A DNA stretch of 64,000 bases from Lutjanus erythropterus (lineage: Eukaryota; Chordata; Actinopteri; Lutjaniformes; Lutjanidae). The position numbers and the translations under genes are program-made. Location: positions 43,669,622 to 43,733,621 of the forward strand of contig CM034592.1 of NCBI GenBank assembly GCA_020091685.1. The letters run 5' to 3'. The notes under the pieces were generated by a model that was not told the origin of the DNA, searched no databases, and worked only from the letters and a program-made list of their open reading frames with translations. How positions within the stretch are numbered: the stretch's first letter is position 1; each line of letters opens with the position of its first letter. Positions 11,381 to 24,560 of this stretch are shown here, one piece after another.

Positions 11381-12376
11381 ATAAGACAAGATGTGTGCTG
11401 CTCCAAGCTAAAATTGAGGTTTAGTCCAAATTAGATACCTGTTGTCTAAATAGTTCTTCCCACTTCTTCAAAGTTAAATTCGAACAAATTAGCAATTTTT
11501 TGAATGATATTAAAGGGATAGTTTGGATTATTTGAAGTGAGGAGATGCCGGGTGGCGTGTCCCCAGTTTGGAGAAGCTGGTACGTCTCTCACGTACCGGC
11601 ACAGAAGCTAAGCAATGAACTGCTGTGGACAGGGTCAGCAACAAAAGGTATTTTAGTGACTTAATAAAGAAGTGTATGCTATATTTAGAATATTTCCACC
11701 GCTTTATCTTGCCGTCAGACAGCCTTTTCTGATGGGAAACTGCTGTTGAACAAGCCAAATATTGCTCTCTCCAAACCAACCAAACACACAGAATACGGGG
11801 CTTGCTGGTCCATTGTCACCTCCATATGTTGGTTTGTTTGTGTTATTGTGTGACTTTGGTGTTTTAAAAGGATGGTTCAAATTCACAGAAGTCACATAAA
11901 TACACAAACAAACTAACAGATCAAGGCAATGGTAGACAAGCAACTCTGTCTTCTAAAATGTAAAATCACTAATTTTGCCTATGGAGATTGGTTGGTTTAG
12001 GGAGAGAAATATTCAGTTTATATTAGGGCAGTTTCACGTCAGAAAAGTCTGCCTGATGGAAAAGTATAGCAGTGAAAATATTCTAAATATAGTGTACACT
12101 TAAACAGCCATAGTGGCGCTTTTTTCATTGACAACAGTACATTTGTTTCTGACCCCTTCTACAGCAGTCCATTGCTTTGTTACCATGGTGGTGCTCCTCT
12201 CTGCTTCTCCTTACTTGGGACGTTCAAACTGGCATCTACTTTAGGTAATACACTGAACTATCCCTTCATATATAAGACAGGATGTGCGCTGTCCCAAGCT
12301 AAAATCTAGTTTTATTCCAAATTATGTATTTGCTCTCTAAAGAGTTCTTCCTACTTCTTCGAAATAAAATTTGAAA
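11381..12376. repeat. Pair of ~105-bp direct repeats bracketing an inverted-repeat element
   Basis: Left copy 11381-11485 and right copy 12271-12376 share ataagaca.gatgtg, caagctaaaat and gttcttcc.acttcttc at roughly 75-80 percent identity. The right copy starts five bases after the end of the element at 11514-12265; the left copy is preceded by ctgttaactat, resembling that element's end. A tandem duplication of flank plus element end would explain this. Confidence 0.72.
11514..12265. mobile_element. TTAA-type inverted-repeat element (AGGGATAGTT ends)
   Basis: It begins agggatagttt after TTAA and ends with the inverse aactatccct before TTCA. Inside, 11665-11755 and 12035-12130 are inverted copies (gctatatttagaatattt against its complement), so the element folds back on itself. 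No transposase frame was seen. TTAA targets are known for piggyBac and Kolobok superfamilies; which one applies is inference. Confidence 0.78.
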
Positions 12377-14427
12377 GGCATTAAATAATTTTCATTTTTA
12401 GTTAGCAACATTATCCTGTGGATCTTTTGTGTATTTTAGCTAAAACTGTGTCTCTGGATTTGAACTCGTAATGGAAATACCACATCCATTTTCCAGGTGT
12501 AGCCTCAGTCATAAGATGCATTTGGACAAACTGCTGGAAGCCAAAAAAAAAAAAAAAAAGGCGATGTGAGAGTCACAGTGAGGAACGGAGTGGATGTGTT
12601 GATGTCTAGAAGTAAACATACAATACCCCACGCTCAGAGTTCTCCATGTGTGAATCTCTCTATCGGAGTAAGGGCAAGGCAGGTACAGGACGGGACAGGA
12701 AGGGGTGGAGCCAAAGACAGGAAACAGGAAGATAGAGAGAGACATTAAAGGGTGTGAGACTCGAGTCAGAGAGGTCGTGGTGAGAAACCTGAGACATCTG
12801 TTTCACCTGTAATTCTTCCTTCTTTCCTCCCATTCCCTCATATTTTTTTTTTTTTTTGGTAATTTTTCGGTTAAGCATCCCAAAGCTAAATTTAGACCTC
12901 ACCCTGAAAGGCTGCAGCTCTCTTTTCCAGCATTCTTGTTGTTTTCTGCAGATATGCTAAAATTACTGCAACACTGTTGTTCTCAGGCTGAACTCGTGCT
13001 GGCAAAACAGAGCCTTACTTTTATTGTATTCTGGCACAGATCCAGTGTCATGGCTGTCTGATACTGGCAATGAACTGAGCGCTGAAACATTTGTACTCCC
13101 ATTCTCTCTCTGTTTTGCATGGCTGTGACTTCCACAATCCTTTTTCGCTAATCCTTTAACATAAATTTTGAACTGTTGCGCATAGCGGTACACACAAATT
13201 TGTGTCTGTGTCTGGAGAACAGCGAACATGCATGAGCTGCGATAGGCTAAAGAGGGGAGAAAACAGATTTAATTTGATTTTTATCTGTTTAGGCAGCCAT
13301 GAAAAGATCAGACCTGCCCCATATGGGTTGGAAAGCAGACTTTCTCTTGCAGAATAAATCACCACACTGTGCCAGTGTGTGGGACTTCAGTAGGTTTTGC
13401 AGCAAGAGTGCTGTTAAGTGATGTATCAAGATAGAAGGATTTATCAAGGTGACAAGTTTCAGACATGGAGACTATAACAGGTAGAAATCCCAGAGTTTCA
13501 TAAGTGACATGAACAATTTCTCAAAGAGGGTCCCATGAACACCGCACAAAGAAAACAAGAGTCGGGAGACGCAGGAAACATTCAGTTGCATCAGTCAACA
13601 GCGGAGTAAAAAGAAGCTTAGAGTGGACATAAAATTCATTTTACCCCTGTGTCTTTGAATTCGAAGACATCCTGTCATCAGTGATGATGGTCAAATTGTG
13701 TCAAACTGTCTCAGATTTCTTTTTTTGTTGTTGTTGCAGACAGAAAACCAGTAAATTCAATCAGCCATTCAGTTTTCTGTTTAGCAGAATTTCCCTGCCC
13801 ATTCACAGACACAAATGCATGATTGCAACAATTATTTGACTGATTTTCATTGTTTCAGAACAATGAGAATTAATTATCTATTTACTTATTTATTGAGGAC
13901 AGAATCAAGAAAGGGGAGAAGCGACAGGATGCTCATGCGAAAAAGATATCATCATGGGATGTCTTTGCCTGTTCTTGTTACTGCTGCTGCTGTCAGGATG
14001 TTAAGAGCTAGCAGAGGAGGTGAGTGATTGGTAAGCTGGAATGGATCAGCCTGAGTGCAAAAAGCAATGGATATACAATTTTTACAGACTCATGTATAAT
14101 ATTCTTGCAAAAGCATAAAACAAACAAAAAAACGTACAAAGACACCATTGTAGTACTTTATAATCGACCACTGAAGCACTAAATGAAAGCACAATTTTCT
14201 TTACAGTGTAAATGTGTCACAGTTATACAAATATCCTCCTATTAAGCTGTGCAGACTGACTCATTTAGACTTTAATTTGGCCATCAGTTTAGTTTATAGT
14301 CAGATTTTGGATATTTCCTTTTATCCATCTGCATGTTGTTACTGTCTTACTTTCTCTCCATGCATTTCATGCACATGCTTTTTTGTAAAATCAGTGTTAG
14401 AACTCTGGTAATAGACAGTATATACCA

Positions 14428-14695
14428 GCCCATTTTCACTAATGCATCAAATATCGCAGCTTGGTCAGCGGCTCTACGCTTCACACTATGATGCTTTAGG
14501 CTCCCCTCTAGCATAATTTCTGGAGGCGCCCCTCCAGCAGTATTTTGATGTGCCGTCGGAGTCGGGTGATGTAGTAAAGAACAAGAAAGTGAGTATACAG
14601 AAGAGATTGGTGTGGATGGATGGGTCAAACAAACACAGGACTTTCACCTGGAGACGGCAGGTCATCTCCCGTGTAAAACCAAAAGTTAATGTATA
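14428..14695 (+). repeat. Dispersed fish repeat, copy A
   Basis: It holds ctacgcttcacactatgatg, ggaggcgcccctccagcag and gatgggtcaaacaaacacag. The first two blocks are shared with copy C (21791-21905), the third with copy B (6795-7180), so this copy links the other two into one family. Confidence 0.75.
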
Positions 14696-15885
14696 GAATG
14701 TATGCAACTTAAATCACATTGCATACATTGCATATTTAAGCATCTGTTACTAATTCGACTGTGCAGCCCTGCATGTGGAAAACTGATGCTGAGGACGTAC
14801 GCAGAGTGTCAAGTCTGAAGCATGCAGCCACTGACCAAGCTGCCGTTTGACCAGCTGGGAGTAACAACGAGTTACATTGTCAAGAAAATCACGTTTCTCC
14901 TGCAGAAATCTAGCAGCAGTCACCAGAATTCTCTAATCTTTTCACAGTGATTACAGAAACTGGGTTTCTAATATACAAGTTATTTAGGGAATCAGGTCAT
15001 TACAGGAAGCTTACGGTGAGTAAATGCCTCGTCATTCAGGTACTTTTTTGTATCCAGTTACTCACAACTTGGAGCTATCTCATGCAGGCACAGTGTTTTG
15101 CACGTTGCCGCCTCTTCTCTAGAACAACAAAACCCTGCTTCTACTGTAATGTATAATGACAAACTGTTAATTGTTCTCCAGCTACTAACACTTATGATAC
15201 ACAGCATCTAAGCCTCATGCATTTGTATTAGCCCATAGATTTTATTTAGACTGCTACCTCTTTGTTTTGCCATTTGTGCTCTTATGATTACTAGGAAAAT
15301 CATCTCAGGCAAAACTACTCTTGTGTCAACTTGAGCTAAGGGGGCATTCTTTTCTTAGCGGGTTGTTTCAGCTCTGGTAAAGCTAAGGGGAAAAATAAGT
15401 CAAATAAGGTGATATGAGAGGGGATGAGAAGTTACACCATCCCCCTTATTAACCTGCCATCTCCCCCTGAGAGCAAAGGGGTGGTTTATGTTGGTCTTCT
15501 GACTCATTGATTCTTTATTTGGCTGAGGCTTATAATATATGGCCCTGACCATGGCTCTGAAATATCAGCAGCCTAACTGTGCTGTTAATTGATAAATCCA
15601 CAGAGCTGCGCCTTTTGTTAGTTTCACCCTGGATCTATAATATTCTCTGACTCAACACTGAAGTCTATACCGTAATGTAGCCTATAGGCTCTTGAGAGTG
15701 TCACCTTTGTGATCACAGTAACAAGAAGTGCCTTGTATTTGAGCAAAACAATCGCAGAGACACACTGCTGCCTGGATTATTGCCGTAATATTTCTACTGC
15801 TACTAAAAATGCACTTGCAGACCAAACCACCTCTGCGACAAAATGTTTTAGGGGAGATATAGTTTTTGCTAAAGTGTGAGGACCC

Positions 15886-15894
15886 CCCCCCCCA
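15886..15894. repeat. C homopolymer
   Basis: A run of C interrupting an otherwise unremarkable stretch; a G run of 11 occurs at 8460-8470. Confidence 0.7.
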
Positions 15895-16195
15895 TTAAAA
15901 ATGAATAATGAATATGTGTATAATACAAATGTTGTAAATTAGTCTGAACCATTAGGATCTTAAAAAGAAGTGCTGCTATCAAGGACACAGAGGAGTCAGA
16001 GATATGAGAGAAATATTTTGGTCTGTGTTTGGCCGAGAGCAGTGTGTCTGTGTTTGCAACCATCTCTTTCCACAGTCCCATCTGGAGTTCTCCCTCTCTC
16101 CCAATCTGTGTGTGTGTCCATGTGTGTAACAATCCATGGCTCTACCCCTGTCAATATTGGCTTCAAATGCCTAAGGAGGAGTATCAGGCCGTCAG

Positions 16196-16197
<2 letters not shown>

Positions 16198-16267
<70 letters not shown>
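16198..16267. repeat. (CA)n microsatellite, about 35 units
   Basis: The longest CA array in the window, with smaller CA and TG patches around it (16388-16442, 16720-16770). Confidence 0.97.
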
Positions 16268-16270
<3 letters not shown>

Positions 16271-17010
16271 ATGGTGGATATGGCACCGACTTTGGTGACA
16301 CTCGTATTTTAGATCCAGCCACACAAGCAAAAAAAACCCACAATCACTGCTCGGCAGAGAGATATACATGTATACACAATGCAGAATGATGCACACACAC
16401 AGGGAAACACACGTTCTACTTTCTCACACACACACACACACACTAGCTGTTCCAGTAAATACACTATCAAAATGTGTGTCTTCACTATTAAAATATCACA
16501 TAATCTCTGCTTCAGATTTGCCTCTGTGTGTATTTATTTGTAGCTGTGTGTGCAGAACATGTTTGATCCATTTTTGTGTGTTGACTCCAATGCGTATGTG
16601 TGTCTCACATCTTTGATTTTGCACACATTTGCATGTGCAAATACATCTTTATGTCTGCGCTGTAATGCTGATCTTACTTGTCCACTGCAGCCATACTTCT
16701 GTGAGCTCAACTGTACCTCACCTGTATGCCTGTGTGTGTATGTATGTTTGTGTACATGTGTGTGAGTGTGTAGACAGGACCCAGCTCTGGTGGGCACTAA
16801 TACTGTCTAGCAGCATCAGTAGCCTGTGGCAGGCCTGTTGCTATTCAGATAACACCTCAGTTTCCATCTACAGTCTCTACGTGACATCGTGAACATGGAG
16901 GCAGGATGTGATCAGACTCTAACAAACACTATGTGTCACTAGTATCAGCGGAGGGACTATGCAGAAGAATTTCTTGCAATGTTGATTTTCATTTCATTTT
17001 TGTTTTTGAA

Positions 17011-17899
17011 GAGGTGGGACCAAAGTCAATGTTTTGCAAGTCACAAGCAAGTTTAAAGTCTTTGCACTCAAGTCCCAAGTCAAGACAGGCCAGTCCCAAG
17101 TAAAGTCTCAAGTAAAGACTAACAAATCCCAGGTCCTAAACTTTTTTGAGTTTGAAGTCAAGCTAAGTAATGACAGATATCCAATGCACAGTGGAAACTT
17201 TTATGCAGCTTATATACCTTATATGGCTCAAAACATTCATTCCTGTACAAATTTTGTTACTCTCTTTGTTTAGCAATCAAAAATCAAAAAAAGAAAGAAA
17301 AAATGCTCATAATAATGATCAGCTTATAATGATCATTTTGACCCTATCACTAGAGGTTTCTATGTATTTCAACAAATGAAAATAAGAAAAAAAAAATTAG
17401 AAACGTTCCTGTTTCCCTCGTTGTTCAAAATTTAATATAGATTTCTGAGTTTATAAGGTGCACTTGAATGCACCATGTCCCTGTCGTTGCCCACGCCAAA
17501 CTCTGGTGCAGACAGCAGAGGGAAAAAAAAAAAGCAACACATCCAACACCAAAACACGGCAGAGACTGTGACAATGCTGCAAAAGATAATTACTTAGAGG
17601 AGATTTACTCCTCAGTGGAAAATCTATTCTTATTTGGCGCTTAGCGGGTGTTAATTTCGGCCCACATTAGTTGAGGAGGTGAGGGGAAATGAACTGTTTT
17701 GTGGCACACTTTTTTAAATAAAATGGTTATTATTCTTTGGGCTTTTGGGGGGTGGAGGGTGTCAAGTAAAATCAAAAGCCTCGAATCCAAGTGAAGCCGT
17801 GAGTCCAAGTCTTTTTTTTTTTATTTTGTCGAGTCAAGTCTGAAATCATCAAATTTATGATGTGAGTCCAAGTCATGTGACTCAAGTCCACACTTGTGC
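17011..17899. mobile_element. AAGTC-rich terminal-repeat element
   Basis: The left end gaggtgggaccaaagtcaat and the right end, read on the other strand as cacaagtgtggacttgagtc, are related. Both terminal regions (17011-17165, 17760-17899) are dense in caagtc units, while the middle is unique and includes a poly-A patch. I recall this arrangement as a frequent fish repeat. No coding capacity was seen. Confidence 0.72.
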
Positions 17900-19315
17900 T
17901 GGGTAGTCTAAAAAAGTGAGATGTAGTTCCTGGACCAAGAACATCCATGCATCTATATGGCTGAAAAGGTCCACAAGAAGTTGATTAAAACCTCTTTATC
18001 CTTGCTAACAGTTCATGTGTACATTATTATTATTCCTCTTTTATAATTGCATTCTTTTTTTCATGTTTAAGCCAGCTATCGAGACACATGCACACATTGG
18101 ATAGCTCCACTACCACCTGACTGACCCAGCCTTGCTTGTCAGGACCCTTTAAATACACAGAAGCCCCTCAGGTGAGGTTTGGAATTAATAATTCAGACAT
18201 TTCCACACAAATGCATCTTTAAGGCCAGAATACAAGAGCTTATATGAAAGGGCAGAGTTGCCAGGAGTCATGCCCAGCAGAAAAAGCACTGCATTAGATT
18301 TGTGTCTCAGATAGCCGAGGGGTAATTTCCAAAACTGCTATTCATTTGCTCGTTTTCCTGCGTATCTTGATTCGTGCACTTTTTCATTTGTTTTCATTTA
18401 AATACAAACGAAGCCCATCAAGGTTGAGTCTCTCCTTTTTAACGATGACCTGGACATGACAGCAGTATGAGAGCTTCAAATAAAAAAAATAAAACCACAG
18501 AAGATGGCTGCAGTGTCAGAATTTTAAAGATTGTGGATGAAAGAAAATAGGGGTGAAGAAAGCTTAAATAACATATTTTTCCATCAATTTGCAGTTCCAG
18601 AGACGCCACCTTTTCTCAATTACTTAGTCAAGGTCTGCTTCTCTGGCACCTCTCACACACACACACACACACAAAAAAAAAATCAGCCGGTGTTTGGGGA
18701 GCTTGAGGAGCATTAATTATTCATCCATTCTCCTCTCAACCTTTTTATGAAAAGTGTATCTTCCGGTGCCGGTTGTTTGAGCCCTGGGGGCCACCTGGCT
18801 GTAGAAACATCGAATTCCCATTAAGACTTCAGTCATGTCCAGCGTTATTCACTTTTACATTACATTATCAGCAACATCTCCTGGCTTTCCTAGAAAAATA
18901 GAGTCCATTTGGAACATATGTAACAGTGTTCTGAAAGATTAATTGGACAGATGTGCGTGCTCACTTCCCGACGAAGTTTTGTGTCATGGAATAATTTATG
19001 GGCTCTGAAAGGCATGTAAAACAATTTCGATTTAGAAAAACACTTTTTCTGCCACCCGGACGACTCGCTGAAGTGTGTGTAATGAAATATAAATGACCTC
19101 AGAAAAAATGGTTGATGATACGGTAAACCTCCCACTGTCCGAATCTCCAAGACTATTCACCATCTCTTAACGTAGTTTTACTTCTTTACTACTATTTTGG
19201 TATTTTTCTACTTTCTACTGTGATTTTTCGTTCCTCCATCTGCAGCTCTTCCATCTTTCGTACCCTCCCTCTTTGATGGATACTTTCTTTCTCCATTTGT
19301 GTTTCCTCCCTGCAA

Positions 19316-19610
19316 CTACTCAACAAAAATATGAATGCAACACTTTTGTTTTTGCTCCCATTTTTCACAAGTTGAAGCTAAAAAAATCTAAAACTATTCT
19401 GCGCACGTAAAAAGTTTATTTCTCTCAAATTTGTTAAAGTCTGTGTTAATCTTCTCCTTTGTCATCATAATCCATCCACCTGACTGGTGTGGCAAAAAGA
19501 GATGCTTATTAAAAAGCATGATTATTTCACAGGTGTGGTTTGGTGTGCAAATAAAAAACACTTTACAATGTGCAATTTTATGTTGCACATGCACATAGAG
19601 CTACAGATAC
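19316..19610 (+). mobile_element. Tc1-family transposon, 5' end fragment
   Basis: It starts ctactcaacaaaaatatgaa and continues gcaacacttttgtttttgct, the terminal inverted repeat of a well-known fish Tc1-like element, then follows its leader through catccacctgactggtgtgg and gcacatgcacatagagctac, just short of where the transposase would start. The transposase and right end are missing. Confidence 0.85.
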
Positions 19611-20840
19611 ATTTTTTCCAGGAGGACAAACTCTTCTCCTGATTAGCTTACTCTGATATCTGTACCCTAACCCTAACCAATGACTCCTCATGCCTAGACT
19701 TAACCAAACCAACCAAAGAAAGCAACAAGAATTGGCAAATCAGAGGCAGAGTTTTAGGATGCACCCGTATCTGAATCTGTTATTCAGTCGGATTGAAACA
19801 TATTTCTTTTACCTGAATTTGCTTGATATTACTTTAATAATAAAAATGTAATGCAGAAACATTAAACATACCACTTTTGTACCTGTGTCCAAGTAAATTT
19901 TTACAGAAGTACTTAATTTTAATATTATAATATATATTATAATGTAATATTGTAGTACTGCACCCTGCAGTAAGGTTAACACGTCAAGAAAAATGAATGC
20001 ATCATCATTGCAATTAAGATTAATTCTTCAACTGAAGGATATATTTTGCATCTTTACTTTATAGAGTTCTTATTTCCAATGCAAAACAGAATCTTTTTGA
20101 TTTATAAAACATTTTCTTCACTTTCTTATTGCTCAATATCTCTCTGTTTACAGGGTGGTGGTTCAGTTCATTAGGAGAGGGAGAGATTGAGATTAATAAA
20201 TCAGCATGTTGATATTAAAATACATTCCATAATTAATTATATACCAATATTAAATCAATTTGATGACAACAATTTTATTACCAATGAATATTAGGTTAGA
20301 AACATTTAATGTGTCTTTTGGTGTTCTGGTCTTCTATCCAAATACAGAAACCGAGCCAGATAATTTTGCTGGTTGAAGAGATACAGATAAAAGATACAAA
20401 TAATGATGTGTCTGTACACGTTTACAGGACAGGGCAGGTCATGACTTTGCCCTCCTGGGAAAAAAAAAGTTTGGTATCTGTAGGCCTGTGTGAAATCACC
20501 ATTGTTCCTTGCGAAATAAATATCTTTAGATTTTTGTTTTGTGTAATTTCCTTTCTCTATTCTGTATCACGCCACGATCGTCTCTATCTGCTTGTCTTTT
20601 TTGCCCCCATCTTTCTGTCACACTTTCATCTGTGTTCCATGACTCTGTTTGACCCGTTTAGGACCTTTAACTCTGACTTATAACTCGAGTTAACTTGAGT
20701 TCATGAGAACATCTGAGCAGCATCTCAACTGCCTCCTTCTTTTCTCTCTCTTCTTCTACATGGTTGCTATTTTCCCTCTCTGCTCCCTCCACTGTGGTGG
20801 TGTTTGCCCTCTAATTGGCCTTTTTATGTATATTATGCAC

Positions 20841-21145
20841 TGTTAGCCTAGTTAGCATCTGATTAGCATATCCATTTGACCCCCAGGTTAACCAGCGCTG
20901 CCTTGTTTTCATTTTTCATATTCTTCAAACCTTGTACATTTTCTTCCTCCCCTTTTTTCCTTTTGCCTTCCTGTTCTGTTTCTCCCCCTATATTCCCTAC
21001 ATGCTCCCTCTTCTGAAGTCTCTACCTATATATTTCTTGTTACTCCTGGCATTTTCCTCCTCTGGCTCTAATATATTTTATCCTCTTGGTGTTTGGGATA
21101 TTCTCTGTTAGCCTCTGATTAGCATTTCCCACTGACCCCCTGCCC
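20841..21145 (+). repeat. Short direct repeats about 262 bp apart
   Basis: tgttagcctagttagcatct at 20841 and ctgttagcctctgattagca at 21105 begin two matching blocks of about 45 bp that both end in tgaccccc. Confidence 0.6.
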
Positions 21146-21790
21146 TTTCTGACTCCCCAGCCTCCTTTGCTCACTTGAAATGGATGTAATGTTGTACTTG
21201 GACTAGCAATAAGATATCTGACAGTTTCCCTTGCTGTTCTACTGTTTGGTGCATGGAGTTCAGTGATGAAAAAATAATACACTTGGCATTATAATTGTCC
21301 AGTATGTGGTATTACACTAACACAGAGCAGGGCTGTCATATGCATGGCCTCTGTGTGGGTGGGCGGGTATGTCGTATCACTTCACCATGTATTTCCTTTT
21401 GTGGCATAGAGATATGTAGAATAAATATATGTTGGAAGACTCACTAGTTCTTGCAGCAAACATGTTCAATGTCATTCTGCCTCAATGCACACAGTTCTAG
21501 ACTGAATACAAGGTCTTGTTTTATTATATCGAGTGGGCAAAGACATGCTACAAGAACTGGATACTGTGTTCCAAGATACTTCAGATTCTTATGATTGTAA
21601 CTTGCTCTCTTTTTTTCTTTTCCTCCTCCTGGTTTACTGGTCTTACAAACACACTAGTAACAAATGACAAAGTGTACTATATGCTGCTGACCATGGCAAC
21701 TTCCAAACCCTGAACCATGAAAGAAAACAACCTCTTCTCACTCCCAGTGACTTAAACATAGCAGCTCAGTCAGTGTCCCTATTTAAAGCA

Positions 21791-21905
21791 CATACGCTTC
21801 ATACTGTGATGTATTAGGTACACCTCTAGCATCACTTTTGGAGGCGCTCCTCTAGCAGTATGTTATGATGTTCCATCAAAATCAGTTGACGGCGTCAGCG
21901 TAAAA
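21791..21905 (+). repeat. Dispersed fish repeat, copy C (partial)
   Basis: It matches the tacgcttcatactgtgatg and ggaggcgctcctctagcag blocks of copy A and then loses similarity. Confidence 0.7.
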
Positions 21906-22267
21906 CCCCTGCACTGCTGTATATCATGTCCTTCTCAGTCTTCCCGTGTCTGTTTTCAACATGGTGACCTGGTGAGTAACTTTATCGTATTACAGCTAAA
22001 ATATGTTTGATCAGCACTTCCTAGTTTGACACTTTGATCTGAGTTTTGTGAGCCAATGAAGCACGCATTTGTTTCAGTCAGAGATGCTGGTGCTTTAGCA
22101 TGGCCTCTAGGGTAATTACTGTATAGAGCAACTCTAAAATGGCTTTCTGGCAGAAAGGTCTCACACAGCTGCAAAAAAGTACCTTGGGCAGCTGTATGAG
22201 ATGCCGAAGGGGCACTGACTTCTTTTTAACTTACGTAATGTATGTAATTAACAAACACTGGTTGACT

Positions 22268-22400
22268 TATGTCGGCGTGGGCAATAATTTTACATGAGGG
22301 GCCACATGAGAAATTGATCAGGCTGTCGCGGGCCAAACACAAATGATATAAGGTCCTAATAATAGCCAAATACAGTGTACCACACACGCTGCATACAGCT
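22268..22400. repeat. Fish repeat fragment (gggcaataattttac type)
   Basis: gggcaataattttacatgag, gggccacatgagaaattgat and gctgtcgcgggccaaac form a block I recall as common in fish genomes, probably the end of a hAT-type non-autonomous element. The partner end is not seen. Confidence 0.5.
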
Positions 22401-24560
22401 TACAATGGTAGTAGCAGCAACAGTAGAAGAAGAACAACATAAACAACATGGATGCACAGCACTGAGTGAATAAAATTACAGTTTAATATTAAAGATACAG
22501 TTCATTATCATTACCAATTAACACAGCACTGACCCGTTTCAAAATAAAGGTCTGACAACTGTTTAATGATAACCAAAATGCTATTGACTATCTTTGCTAG
22601 ATTTTCAGTTTTTGGTACTTCCATGATGGTCGAACATGAAACATTTCAGTTGACCACATCCGTTTTGCCCAGGTCCGAATTACAGGATCATCTTATTCTA
22701 TCGCAAACCATTATATCTTCTTAAGCTTAACCACATTGTTTTGTTGCCTAAACCTGTCAGAGTGATTTTCGTGCCTTAATTTTGAAGGTCTACCTGGATG
22801 TTGCATATATATTATTGCTAATTTGACCAAAAATGATGCTAGAGTGCTGAGAAGGGCGCCATAGTTTGAAGACCAGTCCCATGGACCAAGCTTTGATTTG
22901 AGGAGCGTATGGAAGAGAGCAAACACCATTTGAAAGAGTTAAAAGTGTCTCCCAAGTACCAAAAAACAGGAACTGGACAGCTGCTCAGTTCTACAAGCTC
23001 ATGCTCTTTGCTACCCAACTTTTCTTTCAAGCACTTTCAAGCTCTTCACGGTTGTTCAAATATTGTTCACATCTACTGATCCATAGAGTGAGATTTTTTT
23101 TTTCTTTTCACATAAAATCAACATAAAAGATTCAAGTAATGGAACGATTCTCCATCTCTATATGTTTGTTCAAAGCGGAGTGATTCAAATGTCATTCTAG
23201 ATGTCAGTATGAAAATTGCAGCTTATCAGACAGGTGATTACTGGACTGGAAGGACTCGATGGCTGCAGTGTTAATGATACCATAAGATGTGAAAAACCTT
23301 AAAATGTAAGCGATTTTATAGAATATTCTTGGCTTATATTGCTTTTATATAACTGTTCAAGCTTTCTGCTAACTGCTGGTTGTATCATGAATGTTCTATT
23401 ATAGGTCTACCTTGATTACAGCTGTAAAATGACAAAAAAGTGCCTCAAAAATGGCTCAGTTTACCACAGTTCTTTAATATCATAGTTCTAAGGACACTTT
23501 CACACTCTGCTCTCGCAATAAATCTTCTCTAAACAATAACAAGCAGCAAAAGTCAGCATAACTCCCTTTAAAAATGATGATACTAGTCACTCTGAGATCA
23601 GCCCAGATGTTTCAAGTTCACACCAGCATCCGTTTTCATGTTTGCTTGTGAAAAAGTCTTACAATTTAAGGCCTAGGGCAATCAGACCAAGTAATCCTCA
23701 TGTCTTACATTTCCATCCCACTGGCTCTAATATTAGTTTTTGTGTAAATATGCTTCAGTCATTAACATCACAAAAAAGTGCCATGGTGCTGTGGTTGCGT
23801 GTATTGTGTTATGCTGATTCTCTATTTGCACTAAAGAATTCCCTTACTTTCATAATCATTTGTCAGCAAAGTTGTGCGTGTGAAGCAAGAAACTGATAAA
23901 AAAAAGAAAAAAAAGAAAAAAAGAGCAATAAATTAAACAAATGTGAGGTTTAGCAAAACAAAATGTACAAGCGTTATGCGAGTGGGGTAGAGAGGGATGG
24001 GTGAACGGATGAAGCGATATAGAGAATTAGAGAAAGTAAAGGAAAGAGAGGCAGGTGATGGTGGCAAGCCAGTGTGCATGTTAACACGGACACAGGAAGC
24101 TGTGTACGCCTGCGAACTGAAAGAAAAGTAATACAATTCATCCGGGTTTTAGATATCTAAACTCTGGGCACATTTATTATCATTATTTATTTTGCCTTCA
24201 AGGGTTAGAGAGGATTAAGTAAAACTGCAGATTTAATACATAATTCTGACCTTTGAAATTGCCTCAAGAAAGGAAAAAGAAGATTGTGGCCTTCGTGGTC
24301 AGAACAATGAGCGTGTAACCTGCAATGTTTGATAAATGCTAATCGCTAAGAGGGATTTTTGTTGACTGACACTGAAACTACACAAAAAACATTTAAATTT
24401 CAGATTCTTCCTTATTAAATGTTTTACTAAAATTCCCCTACCTCTCTCTATGTTTATCTGTCCATACATATTAATGTCTACCTGCAACTATGAGGACACT
24501 CAACTTGACATTATGACACCTATCTATCAATCTATCAATCTATTCAGTCATATGGATTAA

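Noticed and set aside
19665-19678. Interstitial telomeric repeat (ccctaaccctaacc)
   Set aside because: Only a little over two units, in a region where similar cctaac motifs occur as part of dispersed repeats.
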